64,000 nucleotides of DNA, from positions 368,153 to 432,152 of the forward strand of contig NZ_LGKN01000006.1 of NCBI RefSeq assembly GCF_001306175.1, given 5' to 3'. Shown here piece by piece: positions 55,299 through 63,888 of this stretch (the first letter of the stretch is position 1; each line of letters starts with the position of its first letter). Both the position numbers and the translations under genes were made by a program. Below the pieces are notes generated by a model that did no database searches, was not told the DNA's origin, and was given only the letters and a program-made list of their open reading frames with translations. This stretch comes from Ardenticatena maritima. Lineage in GTDB: Bacteria; Chloroflexota; Anaerolineae; Ardenticatenales; Ardenticatenaceae.

Positions 55299-55326
55299 AT
55301 TATACGATGAAGCCAGAGACAAGCAA
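55299..55326 (-). promoter_or_regulatory. Promoter of the lipid kinase gene (leaderless transcript)
   Basis: On the minus strand TTGCTT (55326-55321) and TATAAT (55304-55299) are 16 bases apart. The predicted start falls at or within a base or two of the ATG. The promoter lies just beyond the tRNA terminator. Confidence 0.65.
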
Positions 55327-55327
55327 C

Positions 55328-55353
55328 AAAAAAGCGCGACCGTGCGGTCGCGC
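55328..55353 (-). terminator. Intrinsic terminator of the tRNA-Ser gene
   Basis: On the minus strand GCGCGACC-GCAC-GGTCGCGC is followed by TTTTTT, a few bases after the tRNA 3' end. Confidence 0.92.
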
Positions 55354-55357
55354 GAGG

Positions 55358-55447
55358 CGGAGGGAGAGGGATTTGAACCCCCGGTGGGCGCAATGCCCAC
55401 AACGCATTTCGAGTGCGTCCCGTTCAGCCAGGCTCCGGCATCCCTCC
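55358..55447 (-). tRNA. tRNA-Ser(CGA)
   Basis: A 90-base class II tRNA. The acceptor arms are GGAGGGA and TCCCTCC, the anticodon loop is ACTCGAAAT with anticodon CGA (reads UCG), the variable arm is long (GTGGGC..GCCCAC pairing) as expected for serine, and the T loop has GGTTCAAATCC. The 3' CCA is not encoded. It has its own promoter and terminator, so it is monocistronic. Confidence 0.96.
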
Positions 55448-55459
55448 ATGCAGGTTGGT

Positions 55460-55487
55460 AGTATACTCATTTTGGGCGTTCAGGCAA
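55460..55487 (-). promoter_or_regulatory. Promoter of the tRNA-Ser gene
   Basis: On the minus strand TTGCCT (55487-55482) and TATACT (55465-55460) are 16 bases apart, starting transcription about 5-10 bases before the mature tRNA 5' end. Confidence 0.8.
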
Positions 55488-55536
55488 ACATTTGCGCGTT
55501 GCGCGCCTGTTTGCCGACCAACACCCCCAATCGTCT

Positions 55537-55580
55537 TTGACGCTCGCCCAACCACATGGTATACTTTTCACAATTGTGAA
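55537..55580 (+). promoter_or_regulatory. Promoter and palindromic operator of the FtsK/HerA-like ATPase gene
   Basis: TTGACG (55537-55542) and TATACT (55560-55565) are 17 bases apart. A perfect 14-base palindrome TTCACAATTGTGAA (55567-55580) begins 2 bases after the -10 and covers the expected start site, a classic repressor position. A weaker GAACATTTGTTC dyad overlaps its right edge. Confidence 0.75.
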
Positions 55581-55601
55581 CATTTGTTCGAGAATAAGGC
55601 C

Positions 55602-56687
55602 ATGTGGGGCGATCTCGCGCAAGAACAATCTATTCTGCAAGCGCTGCTGGACGCAGCCGGGTTGCCCGCCGAGGTTGAACGAGCGGCGGACCACGGCGAG
55701 GCGCACTGGTTCTACCTGCGCACCACGCTGGACCCCGCCGCGTTCGAGGTGCTGCGCCCGGCGGTGGCGCGCGCGTTTGACGGCGCGACGCTTCGTTGGC
55801 GTCCACACGCCCCCTGGTTGGTGCTGGAAATCGTGCGGGCGACGCCCCAACGCCCCTTTGCGCTGGCGGACGTCTGGTCGCACGTGGCGGCGTTGCCGCG
55901 CTTCACCGCCTTGCTTGGCGTCACCCCGGAAAACGCCCCCGTGCACCTCACACTGGACTACCCGGACAACGCCAGCCTGCTGGTGAGCGGCGGTGCGCAA
56001 AGCGGCAAAAGCAATCTCCTGCGCCTGCTCGCGCTTTCAGCGGCGCTCTCCACCCCGCCGCGCGAATTGCGCATGGCGCTGCTGCATGGTCCCCGCGGCG
56101 ACAACCTGCACGCCCTGCGCACGTTGCCCCACGTCTGGCATGTGGCGGCGCGCCCGGCGTTGCCCGCGCTGGTGGAACGGCTCCGCGCGCGCACGGGCGG
56201 CGGACAGCCGGCGCTGGTGCTGGTAGTGATTGACGACGTGGAAGACATTCTTGTGCGCAGTGGCGTGCGTGGTGAAAAAGCGCTGGATTGGCTGCTCAGC
56301 GAAGGCGCGGCGCACCATGTGATGACCGTCATGGCGGCGCGCGCACTCGCCCATCTGCCCGCTCACCTGCGCGAGTTGCCGCGCGTGCACCTGACAGCCG
56401 CGCCCGTTGGTGCGCAGATTGTCAAAGCGGGCGAAGCGGTGCCGCCTCGGGTGCAGGGGGCGCAGTTTGTGCTCCGCCACGCAGCATTGGGGGATGAAAC
56501 GCTGGTGCGCGTGCCCTGGTGCGGCGCACGCGCCTGCGCGCACGTCGTGACGTGGTACAAGGCGCACCGCCCCATTGTGGAACCATTGCCCGAAGGGCGC
56601 GCCGCTCCCGAGGAAGCGGCGGCGGAAGAGGTCGCTTCACCATTCGATGAAACCGAAATTCCCGAACTGACGCTGGATGACGAGTAG
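55602..56687 (+). CDS. FtsK/HerA-like P-loop ATPase, unknown role
   Basis: A 361-residue cytoplasmic protein. An N-terminal alpha/beta domain (about 1-115) precedes a P-loop domain with Walker A GGAQSGKSNLLR (near 131-138), Walker B VLVVIDDVED (near 205-215) and a later helix with VMTVMAARALAHLPAHLREL, as in FtsK/SpoIIIE pumps. It lacks the membrane and gamma domains of chromosome translocases. The tail is acidic. It has a private promoter with an operator, and rsmG follows 4 bases after its stop, so both are likely in one operon. It resembles the FtsK-like domains of type VII secretion, but no secretion genes are near. Confidence 0.78.
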   Translation: MWGDLAQEQSILQALLDAAGLPAEVERAADHGEAHWFYLRTTLDPAAFEVLRPAVARAFDGATLRWRPHAPWLVLEIVRATPQRPFALADVWSHVAALPRFTALLGVTPENAPVHLTLDYPDNASLLVSGGAQSGKSNLLRLLALSAALSTPPRELRMALLHGPRGDNLHALRTLPHVWHVAARPALPALVERLRARTGGGQPALVLVVIDDVEDILVRSGVRGEKALDWLLSEGAAHHVMTVMAARALAHLPAHLRELPRVHLTAAPVGAQIVKAGEAVPPRVQGAQFVLRHAALGDETLVRVPWCGARACAHVVTWYKAHRPIVEPLPEGRAAPEEAAAEEVASPFDETEIPELTLDDE

Positions 56688-56691
56688 CGCC

Positions 56692-57393
56692 ATGCCCATT
56701 CCACCACCACCCATTGCTCTCACACCCGAACAAATGCGCCTGCTGGACGCATACGCCGACGCCTTGCAGGACGGCAATCGCCGCATCAACCTGACGGCTA
56801 TCACCGACCGCGACGCCATCTTCATCAAGCATTTTTGGGATACGCTGGCAATCACGCCCCACTTGGACGCGCTGTTGCCCCCCGACGCCCATCTGATTGA
56901 CGTCGGCACGGGGGGCGGTATTCCGGGGCTGGTGCTGGCGATTGCGCGCCCCACCTGGCGCATCACCCTGCTGGACGCCACACGCAAGAAAGTGCATTTT
57001 GTGGAAGAGACCGCGCGCACGCTGGGGCTGAACAATGTGCGCGCCGTCTGGGGGCGTGCCGAAGAGGTTGCCCGCGAGAGCGACCACCGCGAGCAGTACG
57101 ATGCGGCGGTGGCGCGGGCGGTTGCTCCGTTGCGGGTGCTGGCGGAACTCTGCCTGCCGTTTGTGCGTGTGGGCGGCTGGTGGTGCGCGATGAAAGGTCC
57201 CGCTGTTGCCGAAGAAGCCGCTGAGGCGCACGCTGCGATTGCCCTGTTGGGGGGCGAACCGCCCCACATCGAAATGGTGGAGGTGCCGGGGGCGGACGCT
57301 CAGCGGGCTGTGGTGCTGGTGCGCAAACACGCCCCCACACCGGAGCGATACCCGCGCCGCGCGGGGGTGCCCCACAAGCGCCCTCTGGGGTGA
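56692..57393 (+). CDS. rsmG: 16S rRNA (guanine-N7)-methyltransferase RsmG
   Basis: A 233-residue Rossmann-fold methyltransferase that methylates G527 of 16S rRNA using SAM. The N-terminal helix ends in RINLTAITDRDAIFIKHFWDTLA, and LIDVGTGGGIPGLVLAI is the SAM-binding motif I, followed by LLDATRKKVHFVEETARTLGL and VARAVAPLRVLAELCLPFV. Full family length. ATG 56692 is 4 bases after the ATPase stop. In many bacteria rsmG sits near the origin with mnmG and parAB, but none of those genes is here. Confidence 0.95.
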   Translation: MPIPPPPIALTPEQMRLLDAYADALQDGNRRINLTAITDRDAIFIKHFWDTLAITPHLDALLPPDAHLIDVGTGGGIPGLVLAIARPTWRITLLDATRKKVHFVEETARTLGLNNVRAVWGRAEEVARESDHREQYDAAVARAVAPLRVLAELCLPFVRVGGWWCAMKGPAVAEEAAEAHAAIALLGGEPPHIEMVEVPGADAQRAVVLVRKHAPTPERYPRRAGVPHKRPLG

Positions 57394-57411
57394 GCAGGTC
57401 GGCTACTCGTC

Positions 57412-57975
57412 CTATCTCCTTTTGACGAAGAGCCAGACGATAAGCAGCAGCAACGCCAGGAAAACTCCAAGCATAAAGATCGTCCCGCCCCAAAGGTATC
57501 GCTCCCACTCAAAGGCGATGCCCTTTATTTCGGATATCATATCTTCTATGAAGAACAGGCCCAGGTAGGCACCTATGGAAGCCAAGACTCTGAGCGCCGT
57601 ATTAGAGGGCTGCATATAGCAAACACCGAGCATACCAATCATCAGAAGCACGAAAAACCACGCCAACCGGTCAACTGGTGTGCCGAACAACCCCACGCTC
57701 GATTGATTCAGTTCAAACTACAACATGCTCCCCACACTCAACCAAACACCAAGGCGCACGCTCCTTTGCGTGACGTAGGGGATGAGCAAAAGCGTGCCCC
57801 ACAAGCCGGCAAACAACAAGCCCCCCACGACGAGAACGTCATGCAGCGTCCAGGAGAAATCTGAAAGCAAGGCTGCGATGGACAAAGGAATTGCCAATAG
57901 CCCCAATGTAAACGTGAAAGCGGTTTGGGCAGTGCTCATGAGCATAGGCGGTGTTTTATCTTGCTTCATCATCAC
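57412..57975 (-). pseudogene. Membrane protein broken by one in-frame amber codon (paralogue of 58074-58652)
   Basis: Two open frames, 57718-57975 (85 residues) and 57412-57696 (94 residues), lie in the same reading frame. Read through the TAG at 57720-57718, they align end to end with the intact neighbour: TFTLGLLAIP, LLFAGLWGTLLL, SVRLGVWLSV, then a stop, then NQSSVGLF and TPVDRLAWFFVLLMIGM match FTLELLAIP, WLFAGLWGTLLL, SVRLILWLSV, NQLGAGLF and TPMDPLAWVVLLLVIGM. The stop falls where the paralogue has Trp, so one G-to-A change would explain it. Several membrane helices are predicted. Base composition is clearly more AT-rich than neighbouring genes. Confidence 0.82.
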
Positions 57976-58073
57976 ATTCCCACGTATAGAGGTTTATATC
58001 ATGTGAATGTATGCGCAGGCGGCAATACCCCTTCTTCAATACCGCCAGCGAGCCAACAACCGCACTTCATTAC

Positions 58074-58652
58074 TCACCAGTCATCCTGCACTGGTTTGGC
58101 AAAAATCGCGATGAGGAAGTTGACCGCCAAGAAAAAAAACCAGAAGAGGAAGAAGGCTATGGGAAGCGCGTACTTCTCCCATGCGAGTGTGCCGCTCTCC
58201 ATTTCCAACAGCATGTTTTTTATGATGGTGGTGTAGAACATGTAGCCGCCGGCAACAGCCATAACTTCCAACACCACGACGACTGGCCCGCTGTAAAGCA
58301 TAATGGTCGGCATGCCAATCACCAGGAGCAAAACAACCCACGCGAGCGGGTCCATCGGTGTTGTGAATAATCCCGCGCCCAACTGATTCCACACAACCCA
58401 ACACATGCCCACCACACTCAACCAGAGAATCAAGCGCACACTTTTTTGTGGGATGTAAGAGACGAGCAAAAGCGTGCCCCACAAACCGGCAAACAACCAG
58501 TTCACCACGAAGAGAAGTTCTTTCGGCGTCCACGTCCACTCAAGAGATGGATCCAGGACGCTCAAGACAAAGGGGATAGCCAACAGTTCCAACGTAAATA
58601 CAAAAGCGGTTCGGGTAATGACAAGAAAGGACGGGCTCTTTTGTTTTTCCAT
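58074..58652 (-). CDS. Integral membrane protein, unknown function
   Basis: A 192-residue protein with five predicted helices (about residues 13-33, 47-70, 75-95, 104-142 as one or two spans, and 165-187). The start at 58652 is 2 bases after the stop of the nuclease-helicase gene, with GGTGAG as a possible ribosome site, so the two genes are almost certainly co-transcribed. A diverged, interrupted tandem copy lies downstream. Lower GC than its surroundings. Family not recognised. Confidence 0.75.
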   Translation of the reverse strand: MEKQKSPSFLVITRTAFVFTLELLAIPFVLSVLDPSLEWTWTPKELLFVVNWLFAGLWGTLLLVSYIPQKSVRLILWLSVVGMCWVVWNQLGAGLFTTPMDPLAWVVLLLVIGMPTIMLYSGPVVVVLEVMAVAGGYMFYTTIIKNMLLEMESGTLAWEKYALPIAFFLFWFFFLAVNFLIAIFAKPVQDDW

Positions 58653-58654
58653 AC

Positions 58655-61600
58655 TCACCCCCACACAAAACGGTTGCTATCGAGTGATGATACGAGCGCG
58701 GCGTAAATAGGTTCCTTCTTCAATACCGCTAGCGAACCCAGCAAAATGAGTTTGCGGCGTGCGCGTGTGATGGCAACGTTGAGCCGACGTTCATCACGCA
58801 GCAAATCGGGCACGAAAGGCGCATACAGACTGAGCGAAACAATGATGAGGTCCCGTTCCTGCCCCTGGAAACGGTCAACCGTGTCCACGCTGTTGCGAAT
58901 GTGCTCAAGCGCCCCCTCGCCAAAGCGGCGCACCAACATGCGCCGAATGGCAGCGACCTGCGCCCGAAACGGCGCAATCACCCCCACTTGCTCCCACGTC
59001 AATCCAGCGGCAAAGTACCCTTCCAGCAGGTCGGCGACCAGCGCGGCTTCGTGCTCGTTCTGCCGCGGCAAGCCGTTGGCGGAGAGCGGCGTATCCACCC
59101 AGACGACGGGGCGCGCCGGGTCGCGGATGGGCGCATAGGCATCGTCGGGAAGCGCCCCTACCGCCAGGCGAGCGCGTGCGACTTCGTCCGTGCCCGGCAC
59201 CAGGCGGTTGTCGTACCAGCGTTCGCTGGCAATGCGGCAAATGTCGGCGTTCATGCGGTACTGCTCTTCCAGCATGACGGTGGCGATTCCCCCGCGCTGC
59301 ATGTCCGCCACAATCAGGTCCTCGAAGAGCGAGCGCGAGAGGCGCGGCGTCTGGTCTTCAAAGAGAATGTCGCTCATGCGGCGTCGCCCTTCGCTTTGGA
59401 CGACGGGCGGCAACTGCTTGTGGTCGCCAATGAGCACGAATTTGCGGGCAAAACGGAGCGGCGCAAGCGTGGCGGGCAAGGTCATTTGCCCGGCTTCGTC
59501 CACAATCGCCACATCGAAACGCAATGCGCCGTCCCACGTGCCGCGCATCCAGGTTGAGGCGGTGGCGGCAAGGACGGGCGCTTCCAACAACAACCGGCGC
59601 ATCTGCGCAATGTGCGTTTCCACGTCTTCATGGAACGCCAGTTCGCCCAGCAAGCGACCATGCACCTGCGGGTCGGTGCGCAACGGGTTGCCCAGCCGCA
59701 CCACGTGTTCCCCCAACCCCACGTCCAGGAGCGCCCGCACCATGTTGTCCACGGCGGTGTTGGTTCCAGCCGCCAGCAACACCCGCTCACCGCGCGCCAG
59801 ACATTCGCGCACCAGCGCCGCGATGAGCGTTGTTTTCCCCGTGCCGGGGGGACCCTGCACCAGCATGTAGTCGCGCATGCGGGCGAGTTTGTCCAGCGCT
59901 TCTTGCTGGCGTTCGTTGAGAGGGCGTCCCCCGATGGTGGGCGCATGGTGCAGACGTGGCACGGCGGCGTCGAAGAGGGGGGCGCGGTGCCGAATCACAA
60001 GGTCGCGCCGTTCGGGGGGCTGTTTCAGCCAGAGCCAGAGCGGCGTGTACTGGCGTGTGAGCAAATCTTCGGATGTGTACTGGTCCACCAGTTGGGGCGT
60101 AAATTCCAGCGGTTCGTCCACCTGCACGGTGAGGCTGGTTTCATCAATCGCCACGATGGTGGCTTCCGCCATGCGCCCACTGAGCGGTCCCGGCGCTTCA
60201 CTCAGCAGCACATAATCGCCGGCGCGCAGTTCGGACTGGTTGTCGGCGGCGAAAGTGTAGAGCACACCTTCCCCCTGCGCGCGCAGGTCGCGGTAGTCGG
60301 TTTGGCGGTCGAGAATGATGGTAGCGCCGGTTTGCACACGGGCGTCGGGCGTCATCGCCCACAAGGTGGCGTGGGCGGCTTTGACAACGGTCAACTCCTG
60401 GTCGAGCAGGCGCACCCACGTACGGAACCAGCGGCGGGTCTCGGCGTCAAACTGGCGTTCAAAGCCGAACCGCCCGCGCACGTCCGCCCAGGGGCGTGTG
60501 TCCTTGTGCCCCAGCAAGACTGTGGCGGCTTCGCACACTTCGGCGGCGACACACTTGCGGCACTTGTTGGCGCTGTACTGCTCGAAAGGCGCAAAGCCCA
60601 GATGGTCAATGAGCACTACGCGGTTGCGGGCAATCACCACCTGCTGGAAGACGTGCGGATTGAGCGCGGCGTCGTAGCGCACGGCTTTGTCGCCTTCCCC
60701 GTTGGGATAGAGCACAAACGCTTGATACCCCTCAGGACGCGCCCAGCGGCGCGCCAGCGTCATCAGGACATAGGCGGCTAACTGCACCTGGTCGCCCAGG
60801 CGAATACGCTCGCCCCAGGGCTTGCCCGTTTTCAATTCCCCCACCCAGACATTGCCGGGGATTTCCCACAAGGCGTCAATGCGCCCTTTCAAGCCCACTT
60901 GCGGCGCGAGCAGGAACGTTTCACTGCGTCCGGTGGGGCTGGGCAGCGATTCGGCGCGATGCCAGCGGTAGAGCCGTTCGAGAATGGGGCGCACGTCGTT
61001 GGCGAAAAACTCGCGCACGTCCAGGTGCAACAGCGCCAGGTGAAGCGCCGAGATGCGCCAGGCGGTTTCGATGGCGCGTTGCCACGCCGCGGGGGCGGTG
61101 GGCACACGCGAGACCATTTCTTCAAAAAGGGTGTGAATGATGTTGCCGCGCACAGCGGGGGCGTTGGGCGAACGGGGGTTGAAGCGTTGCAAAAGATAAC
61201 TGCGCGGGCAAAAATCGGCTTCGACGAGGGCGCGGACGTTGACGAGCCAATCCGGTTCGACAATGACGAGCGAGGCGTCGTCGGCGACAAGGGTGTCGTC
61301 GGGCGCGCGGCGCAGGTGGTAGGCGAGCACCTGCAAGCGGCGGTCGCTTTGCCGTCCGGCGTGATGCAGGGCGGCGGCAAGCGGCGTCCATGCGCCTTCC
61401 AGCCGCAAAAGCCGGTCGCCGTCCGGCGTTTCCAAATGCAGGGCGGCGGCGCCGGCGGATTGCAACGCCATGACAACGTCGCCCCGCACGTTGGGCACGT
61501 CGCACCGTTGCCCATCGTGGCGATAGTGGCAGGGCAGGCAAAAATCGGCGTCGTCGCCGGCGTCGAGGGTGGGCTGGTGTTCCACCAACAGCGGCAAGCG

Positions 61601-62113
61601 GGCTTGCACCCAGGCGGCGGTGGAGCCCGCCGCATAGGTGGGCGACGCCAGAGGCAAAGACGTTGCCGTGCACGGGCGCGGCAAGGGCACAATGCGCCCA
61701 TGCCAGTGGTGGGCAAGCAGGCGGCGCACAGCGCGGTACGTGGTGCGCCACGCGGGATGGCGCGCCGTGTAGCAGGCGTGCGGCAAGTGGTCGGGGGCTA
61801 CGGCGTCGTCAGCCGTTTCGCCGGGCGACGCCAGCCGCACGGCGGTGACGGCATCATGCAGCAGGGGCACGCCGGCGCGTTCACACGCGGCAACCAGGCG
61901 CGCGATACGCTGGCGGGCGGGGCGTGTGGGGTCGGTGAAGACCAGCACCACACCTTCCGCTTTCCAGACAAGCAAGTCGGCGGCTGGAAAACCGGCGACG
62001 GCGATGTAGAAGGCGTCATCGTTGCCGAGCAGGTTGTTGAGGGCGTGTACCGCTTCGTCCAGTGGCGGCGTCAGGTCGGTGAGACCGTTGATGTACCAGA
62101 GTTCAACAGGCAT
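58655..62113 (-). CDS. Dna2-like fusion of RecB-type nuclease and SF1 helicase
   Basis: An 1152-residue protein. The middle (about 300-530) is a PD-(D/E)xK nuclease of the Cas4/AddB/Dna2 type: DFCPRSY (near 303), GRIDALWE with the catalytic Asp (near 412), GELKTGKPW with Glu and Lys (near 427), and CRKCVAAEVC (near 517-526), so four Cys could hold a Fe-S cluster. The C-terminal 450 residues form an SF1B helicase with Walker A GPPGTGKTT (near 750), DEAGQ, GDHKQLPP, EQYRMN and the closing VDRFQGQERD and LNVAITRARRK motifs. The N-terminal 280 residues include a Cys/His cluster CLPCHYRHDGQRC. The membrane-protein gene follows by 2 bases. A repair or defence role is inferred, not shown. Confidence 0.87.
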   Translation of the reverse strand: MPVELWYINGLTDLTPPLDEAVHALNNLLGNDDAFYIAVAGFPAADLLVWKAEGVVLVFTDPTRPARQRIARLVAACERAGVPLLHDAVTAVRLASPGETADDAVAPDHLPHACYTARHPAWRTTYRAVRRLLAHHWHGRIVPLPRPCTATSLPLASPTYAAGSTAAWVQARLPLLVEHQPTLDAGDDADFCLPCHYRHDGQRCDVPNVRGDVVMALQSAGAAALHLETPDGDRLLRLEGAWTPLAAALHHAGRQSDRRLQVLAYHLRRAPDDTLVADDASLVIVEPDWLVNVRALVEADFCPRSYLLQRFNPRSPNAPAVRGNIIHTLFEEMVSRVPTAPAAWQRAIETAWRISALHLALLHLDVREFFANDVRPILERLYRWHRAESLPSPTGRSETFLLAPQVGLKGRIDALWEIPGNVWVGELKTGKPWGERIRLGDQVQLAAYVLMTLARRWARPEGYQAFVLYPNGEGDKAVRYDAALNPHVFQQVVIARNRVVLIDHLGFAPFEQYSANKCRKCVAAEVCEAATVLLGHKDTRPWADVRGRFGFERQFDAETRRWFRTWVRLLDQELTVVKAAHATLWAMTPDARVQTGATIILDRQTDYRDLRAQGEGVLYTFAADNQSELRAGDYVLLSEAPGPLSGRMAEATIVAIDETSLTVQVDEPLEFTPQLVDQYTSEDLLTRQYTPLWLWLKQPPERRDLVIRHRAPLFDAAVPRLHHAPTIGGRPLNERQQEALDKLARMRDYMLVQGPPGTGKTTLIAALVRECLARGERVLLAAGTNTAVDNMVRALLDVGLGEHVVRLGNPLRTDPQVHGRLLGELAFHEDVETHIAQMRRLLLEAPVLAATASTWMRGTWDGALRFDVAIVDEAGQMTLPATLAPLRFARKFVLIGDHKQLPPVVQSEGRRRMSDILFEDQTPRLSRSLFEDLIVADMQRGGIATVMLEEQYRMNADICRIASERWYDNRLVPGTDEVARARLAVGALPDDAYAPIRDPARPVVWVDTPLSANGLPRQNEHEAALVADLLEGYFAAGLTWEQVGVIAPFRAQVAAIRRMLVRRFGEGALEHIRNSVDTVDRFQGQERDLIIVSLSLYAPFVPDLLRDERRLNVAITRARRKLILLGSLAVLKKEPIYAALVSSLDSNRFVWG

Positions 62114-62177
62114 GGTTGGGCATCCCGTCGTGGCAGGTTGTGGTCTGGTTGTAGCGCAGTCCGCAAGTTCTGACAAG

Positions 62178-62205
62178 TTGCCGACCGTTTCAAGCGAGGT
62201 ATCAT
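62178..62205 (+). promoter_or_regulatory. Predicted promoter of the G5-domain lipoprotein gene
   Basis: TTGCCG (62178-62183) and TATCAT (62200-62205) are 16 bases apart, and the ATG is 8 bases after the -10, predicting a leaderless mRNA. It is divergent from the nuclease-helicase gene, whose start is 65 bases away. Confidence 0.5.
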
Positions 62206-62213
62206 CTGGCGCT

Positions 62214-63794
62214 ATGAAACGCACATGGGGATTGCTTCTGTTCATGGTCTTGCTGGTTGCCGGCGCAGCGGCGTGTCGCTCGACACCGCCGCCCAAGCGT
62301 GTTTTGCTGGAAGTGGACGGCACGCGCCGCTGGCTCACCACCAGCGCCGAGACCGTCGCCGACATGCTGGCGGAGCAGGGTGTGGCGCTGGGCGACCTTG
62401 ACCGCGTTGAGCCGCCTTCGTTCACCCTGCTGGAAGACGGTATGCGCGTGCGTGTGGTACGCGTGCAAGAGCGCTTTGTGGATGAGGACGTGCCGTTGCC
62501 CTACACGCGCGAAACCCGCCGCGATGCGACGCTCCCGCGCGGTGAGATTCGCGTGGTGCAATTGGGGCAGGTGGGGCGCGAACGGCTGCGGTGGCGCATT
62601 CTCTCTGAAAATGGTGTGGAAGTTTCGCGCGAGGTGGCGTCGCGTGAGACGCTGGCGACGCCCCAACCGGAGATTGTGGTGCTGGGCACGTTGGGCGCAT
62701 TGGAGCAAGTGCCTATCAGCGGCACGCTGGTGTACCGCGCCGGGGGGAATGCGTGGGTGATGCGCGGCAACAACACGCCACGCGCTTTGACCACAACGGG
62801 CGACCTGGACGGGCATGTGTTCGCGCTTTCACCCGATGGGCGCTGGCTGCTCTTCACGCGCAAGCCGATTGGTGGGAACGTGGGGCAAGGCGGTCCCATC
62901 AACTCGCTCTGGTTGGTACGGACCGACATTGTGGACGATGAACCGCGCTACCTGGAAACCGACAGCGTCTTGTGGGCGGATTGGCGTCCCTGTTTGCCGC
63001 AACAAGGGCGCGCATGCCCGCCCGAACAGTACGAGATTGGCTATTCGACGGCTGAACGCACGCCCAACCCACCGGGCTGGAAAGCCCGCAACGATTTCTG
63101 GCTGTTGTCGCTGAACGGCGACGGGACGCTTCTGACGCGGCGCGAGATTGGCGAGCCTGTGGGGGCGGAGTGGTACGCCTGGTGGGGGCGCGAGTGGGCG
63201 TGGTCGCCTGATGGACGCCTTGCCGCTTGGGGCAGTGCGACCGCGCTGGGGGTGTTGAATGTTGCGACGCGCCAGCACACCGTGCTCACCACGTTCTACC
63301 CGTATGAAACGCTGGCGGCGTGGGTCTGGACACCGCGCCCCGCATGGCGTTCGGATGGGGAATGGCTGGCGGCGGTGGTGCATGCCCCTTCGCCGCGCGC
63401 GTTGCGCCCCGACCGCAGTGAGCGCTTCGATTTGTGGCTCTTGCCGATGAGCGTTTCCGCGCCGCCTGTGCCGATTGCCGAAAATGTGGGCATGTGGGCG
63501 ATGCCGGCGTGGTCGCCCACCGCGCTGGAACTGGCCTACGCACAGGCGGAAGCGCCGGACGGTTCGGCGCTGAGCCGCTATGCGTTGATGCTCATGGACG
63601 CCGACGGGTCAAACCGACGGCGTCTCTTCCCTGCAAACGACACACCAGGGATGGAACTTCCCCGTTTCGTCTGGTCGCCCGACGGTGAAGCACTGGCGGC
63701 TATCTGGCAGGGCGATCTGTATCTGGTCGCACGCGATGGCACAGCGACGCCACTCACGGCAACCGGTGACGTGACGCATTTGGATTGGCGATAA
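62214..63794 (+). CDS. Lipoprotein with DUF348/G5 domains and a TolB-like beta-propeller
   Basis: A 526-residue protein. A lipoprotein signal (MKRTWGLLLFMVLLVAGAAAC) places it on the outer face of the membrane. Residues about 28-85 resemble a DUF348 ubiquitin-like domain and about 85-165 a G5 domain (ERFVDEDVPLPYTRETRRD ... EVASRETLATPQPEIVVLGT), as in resuscitation-promoting factors and YabE-like proteins. From about 180 to the end are beta-propeller blades of the TolB/WD40-like PD40 type (LSPDGRWLLFTR, AWSPDGRLAAWG, VWSPDGEALAAIW). No hydrolase domain is present. The ATG at 62214 gives the signal peptide and lies right after the promoter. Confidence 0.85.
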   Translation: MKRTWGLLLFMVLLVAGAAACRSTPPPKRVLLEVDGTRRWLTTSAETVADMLAEQGVALGDLDRVEPPSFTLLEDGMRVRVVRVQERFVDEDVPLPYTRETRRDATLPRGEIRVVQLGQVGRERLRWRILSENGVEVSREVASRETLATPQPEIVVLGTLGALEQVPISGTLVYRAGGNAWVMRGNNTPRALTTTGDLDGHVFALSPDGRWLLFTRKPIGGNVGQGGPINSLWLVRTDIVDDEPRYLETDSVLWADWRPCLPQQGRACPPEQYEIGYSTAERTPNPPGWKARNDFWLLSLNGDGTLLTRREIGEPVGAEWYAWWGREWAWSPDGRLAAWGSATALGVLNVATRQHTVLTTFYPYETLAAWVWTPRPAWRSDGEWLAAVVHAPSPRALRPDRSERFDLWLLPMSVSAPPVPIAENVGMWAMPAWSPTALELAYAQAEAPDGSALSRYALMLMDADGSNRRRLFPANDTPGMELPRFVWSPDGEALAAIWQGDLYLVARDGTATPLTATGDVTHLDWR

Positions 63795-63835
63795 CGAGCG
63801 TCCTCACAGTCGCCTGTTGTACGCCCACAAACAAA

Positions 63836-63867
63836 ACGCCCCCGCGCCGTATTGGCGCGAGGGCGTG
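63836..63867 (-). terminator. Intrinsic terminator of groEL
   Basis: On the minus strand an ACGCCC-T-CGCGCC arm and its complement form a 13-bp stem with one mismatch, followed by a T-rich TTTGTTTG. It may also stop the convergent lipoprotein transcript. Confidence 0.65.
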
Positions 63868-63888
63868 TGTCGCCTCAGGAACGCGGGC

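Noticed and set aside
54356..55447. Upstream extension of the lipid kinase into the tRNA-Ser gene
   Set aside because: The longer frame would cross a tRNA, its terminator and a promoter; the family N terminus begins at 55291.
53300..57400. Possible replication origin near rsmG and the tRNA
   Set aside because: The strand composition seems to change around 54-55 kb and rsmG is often near the origin, but no dnaA, dnaN, parAB or mnmG gene and no DnaA-box cluster is visible. A cumulative GC-skew plot of the genome would decide.
58655..62113. cas4-type nuclease belonging to the CRISPR system
   Set aside because: The Cas4-like part is embedded in a full Dna2-like nuclease-helicase and lies 10 kb from the nearest array with no other cas gene.
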